Positions 61,706 to 64,000 of a stretch of 64,000 nt of DNA are shown piece by piece; positions within the stretch are counted from its first letter, which is position 1, and every line of letters starts with the position of its first letter. The stretch spans positions 7,626,001 through 7,690,000 of the forward strand of contig JBHGNT010000014.1 in the NCBI GenBank assembly GCA_043228905.1, given 5' to 3'. The DNA comes from Azolla caroliniana. Its lineage: Eukaryota; Polypodiophyta. Below the pieces are notes generated by a model. It was not told where the DNA came from. It made no database searches and saw only the letters and a list, made by a program, of their open reading frames with translations. Made by a program: the position numbers and the translations under genes.

Positions 61706-62666
61706 CTAGACATTGGAGTTTTCCTGTTGGCCGAAAATGTCAACCCCATCTACACAATGTGGTGTTTGATGGGGTCCCTTTTTTGGGCAAGAGCGGATCA
61801 AATGGTCAGGGCCGCCACAATAGAGACATAAATTGTTGGCCCGTCGATGTTGTCGTTGCGCATTAGTCAATGGTCGATAGCGAATTTGATCGATCTCCAT
61901 TGGCAAGCTGGAATTTGTGGTGGGAGTTGAAGATGAAGTGGAGGATGACATGGGAGGCGGTGTCGTCAACCATGGTAGGTGACTTCGCGTAGCGGCTGGC
62001 CAAGGTGGATGGATCCGGTGAGGATGTTCCTCTTGCTGGAACTCAAAGAGACGGTTATCGCAATGCATAGCTTAGGAAATAACCTCATTCAAAGATGTGG
62101 GCTCAGGAAAATTAAGTAAAAGATTTTTTATCTCACCTCATAATCCTCGGCGGAATTGATCGAGGAGGGCTTGTCCGTCCCACTCGACATCGCACGCGAG
62201 CTGACGAAATTCGGATGCATAGATTGATGTTGCACGATCGCCTTGTTGTAACGCATATAGTTTGTTGAGTGTGGCTCGTTGTTTGTCGGTCTCCCCAAAA
62301 GTTGCCTCAAATTTGGTAAGAAATGCTTGGAAGTCATTCAAGAGGGGCAAACCAAGCTTGTGCTTGTCCTGTCAGCAACGCGCCGATGAGCCCAACTTCT
62401 CGAAAGTCATCAGAATAGCGTCGGGGCTGAAGAAGAAGAATAAGGCGGATTTGGTTGATGAAACCTCTTAGCCATGACCTTGTTCCATCGAATTTGTCTG
62501 GCAAGCTGACATTGGGTTCTACATCATAAGGGTCAACAATCGGGTGAGGTATAACCGGTGTGGCTGCATGAAGTTCTTGAACAGAGTTTCGCAAGTTCGC
62601 ATTTTCATGTTGGAGTTGTTGCACGACCGCCAAAATTTGCTCAAGATTACTAGATGATTCTGACAT
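61706..62666 (-). pseudogene. Gypsy-C Gag
   Basis: M at 62666 (MSESSSNLEQILAVVQQLQH), a coiled-coil start, then DKFDGTRSWLRGFINQIRL and GLIGALLTGQAQAWFAPLE with a stop near 62334. After a frame change: FQAFLTKFEATFGETDKQRA, DVEWDGQALLDQFRRGL, and the zinc knuckle CLYCGGPDHLIRSC near 61800-61840. Confidence 0.85.
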
Positions 62667-62705
62667 GATAGTGTATTGAGAAAGAAGGAAAGAAGGAGAT
62701 CAATC

Positions 62706-63057
62706 TGTCACGGATGAACAATTGGGGGTAAAGAGATGGGGAAGTTGATGAGATAGGGAGATCAAGAAGTTGATGACAATGAGTAAAAATATCTATTCCA
62801 TGTCTGGTGTTGATCTCCTTGATGTTAACAAGGGAGATCAACCCTTTTTATACATGTAGTGATGCATGATAACCATGCTCATGCCAAGTCTTACATACTA
62901 TAATATCAAGCATATACATACTGGGTCTTACATACTGAGTCTTACATTCTAGGTCTTATATACCACTCTTTATACAAAGGTTTGAAGTCTAAAGTTTGTC
63001 TAGGAGAAATATATATACAAGGGCCTAAGGTTCACATTCGAGTTGATGTTCATGACA
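62706..63057 (-). repeat. Gypsy-C 5' LTR
   Basis: 352 bp from TGTCACGGATG to GTTCATGACA, with fewer GTCTTACAT units than the left LTR. Confidence 0.92.
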
Positions 63058-64000
63058 CCGACATCTAGGACTTCACTCGGCCGATTTTATTAAGTCCGGC
63101 TCCAATGATGAGTAAATCATCTACATTTAGCAGGATACAAACTGGACTGTTTGGACTGTTCCGGATGAATAGTGACGAGTCGGAATTTTAGGCCGCAAAC
63201 CCCATCTTACACAGCTGGTACATGATCTTCTCATTCCAAGCTCGGGGGGATTGCTTCAGACAGTAAATCGACTTCTTGAGTTGGCACACTACCGACTTGT
63301 TCATCTCCGATTGGAAACCGGGGGGTTGGATCATATAGACCCATTGTTCAAGGTCACCTTGAAGAAACGCATTCTTCACGTCCATTTGGTGAAGATGCCA
63401 TCCCCTTGCCGCAACAACAACCAGTACCACATGAATTGTCAATCATCTTCGCTACCGGAGCAAAGGTCTCATCGTAGTCAATTCCGTAGGTATGTGCATA
63501 TCCCGTTGCCACTAACTGGGCCTTGTACCGGTTGACCGAACCGTCGGAATTGTACTTCACCTTATATACCCACTTACATTCGATAGGTTTACACTGTCGA
63601 GGAGAGTCAACCAGGTCCCATGTGTTGTTTGCATTAAGTGCCCGCATTTCTTCCTCCATAATAGCACGCCAAATTGCGACTTTTGTTGCTTATGCGTAGC
63701 TCTTCGACTCATGCACTTCTGCCACCTTAGTCATGCATGTATAGTGATGCGTCATGTAGTCATTATACCCGTACCTCTAGACAGGGTTCTTCTGGCTAGT
63801 TGAGCAGCATAACTTGTCATTACCCAATTTGAGGCCCTTCTTGGCCGATTCAGGCTTCCTTTCTGACGATCCGCCTTCTTCCTTTCGGGGGTCATATTCG
63901 CTTCGATCCGACCCTTCACTGCCGGTATCGTATTATGACATCTTCTTCTTCCCCTTCTCTTTGCGTGTGAACCGTCTCCTCGGTTCCTTGCGCGGGGAGA
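63058..64000 (-). pseudogene. Copia-6 reverse transcriptase and integrase linker
   Basis: Resumes at the TSD copy ccgac. RT text MEEEMRALNANNTWDLVDSP, ECKWVYKVKYNSDGSVNRYK and QMDVKNAFLQGDLEQWVYM (63188-63659). Near 63110-63150 the YVDD position reads in a broken frame. Upstream (63660-64000) the linker region is recognisable by similarity to Copia-2 22745-23082 and contains stops. Confidence 0.83.

Larger units (their letters stand above)
57512..63057 (-). mobile_element. Gypsy-C, chromovirus (Ty3/gypsy), near full length
   Basis: LTRs 57512-57901 and 62706-63057 flanked by ccgac (57507-57511 and 63058-63062). The minus strand carries Gag, protease, RT, RNase H, integrase and chromodomain in order. 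The PPT AAGGGGAGGATAACG adjoins the left LTR. Disrupted by a handful of stops. The PBS is not obvious: the bases after the 5' LTR (GATTGATCTCC) do not start with TGG. Confidence 0.93.
55698..64000 (-). mobile_element. Copia-6, Ty1/copia element, runs off the window
   Basis: The left (3') LTR 55698-56057 with PPT CTTGAGGGGGAG. The minus-strand RNase H and part of RT (56644-57506) and the rest of RT with the integrase linker (63058-64000) are separated by Gypsy-C. The upstream LTR, Gag and most of integrase lie beyond 64000. It is inserted in the Gag fragment of Gypsy-B. Confidence 0.88.

Overview
This is nuclear DNA from a land plant with a repeat-dense genome. It probably comes from a fern or another seed-free vascular plant: the only intact host-type gene, a very long intronless PLS-class PPR gene (28274-31585), has the repeat wording I associate with fern PPR families. 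That assignment is recognition, not a database result. Nearly everything else is retrotransposon, stacked by nested insertion, and most boundaries can be fixed by LTR ends, primer-binding sites (PBS), polypurine tracts (PPT) and target-site duplications (TSD). The labels used here (Copia-1 to -6, Gypsy-A to -C, TRG-1 to -3, sL-1, sL-2) are my own.

Layout. 304-10852: Copia-1 (minus, TSD gtaac), split by the gag-only LTR element TRG-1 (1914-6910). About 10930-16620: a LINE on the plus strand. 16787-27534: the chromovirus Gypsy-A (minus), with an abnormal right end, split by Copia-2 (19567-26042, TSD aaacc), which itself carries solo LTR sL-1 (20762-21484). 27540-32470: the host island with the PPR gene. 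32475-64000: one large nest. Gypsy-B gag is split by TRG-3 (33095-55441, plus). TRG-3 holds Copia-3 (33932-39942, with solo LTR sL-2), Copia-4 (41294-50287, plus, with intact TRG-2 inside at 45680-49252) and the deletion derivative Copia-5 (51783-54841, inside its 3' LTR). Gypsy-B gag is also interrupted by Copia-6 (55698 to beyond the window), which holds Gypsy-C (57512-63057, TSD ccgac).

The most distinctive material is a family of non-autonomous LTR elements (TRG-1, -2, -3) with homologous Gag proteins and no pol. All three share a PBS matching the 3' end of plant tRNA-Trp and a hairpin-like block just before the PPT. TRG-2 is structurally complete, with one uninterrupted 669-residue Gag ORF that has basic repeats in place of a zinc knuckle. 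LTRs of the TRG-2 family carry hairpins with a constant loop and covarying stems in the presumed RNA leader, and a tRNA-like A-box/B-box pair in U3. Such elements would need reverse transcriptase and integrase from an autonomous partner.

Other notable signals are perfect heat-shock elements just upstream of the TATA boxes of Gypsy-A and Gypsy-B (the arrangement known from ONSEN), a conserved charged C-terminal extension fused to Copia RNase H, and an aberrant Gypsy-A copy that looks like a faulty reverse-transcription product.
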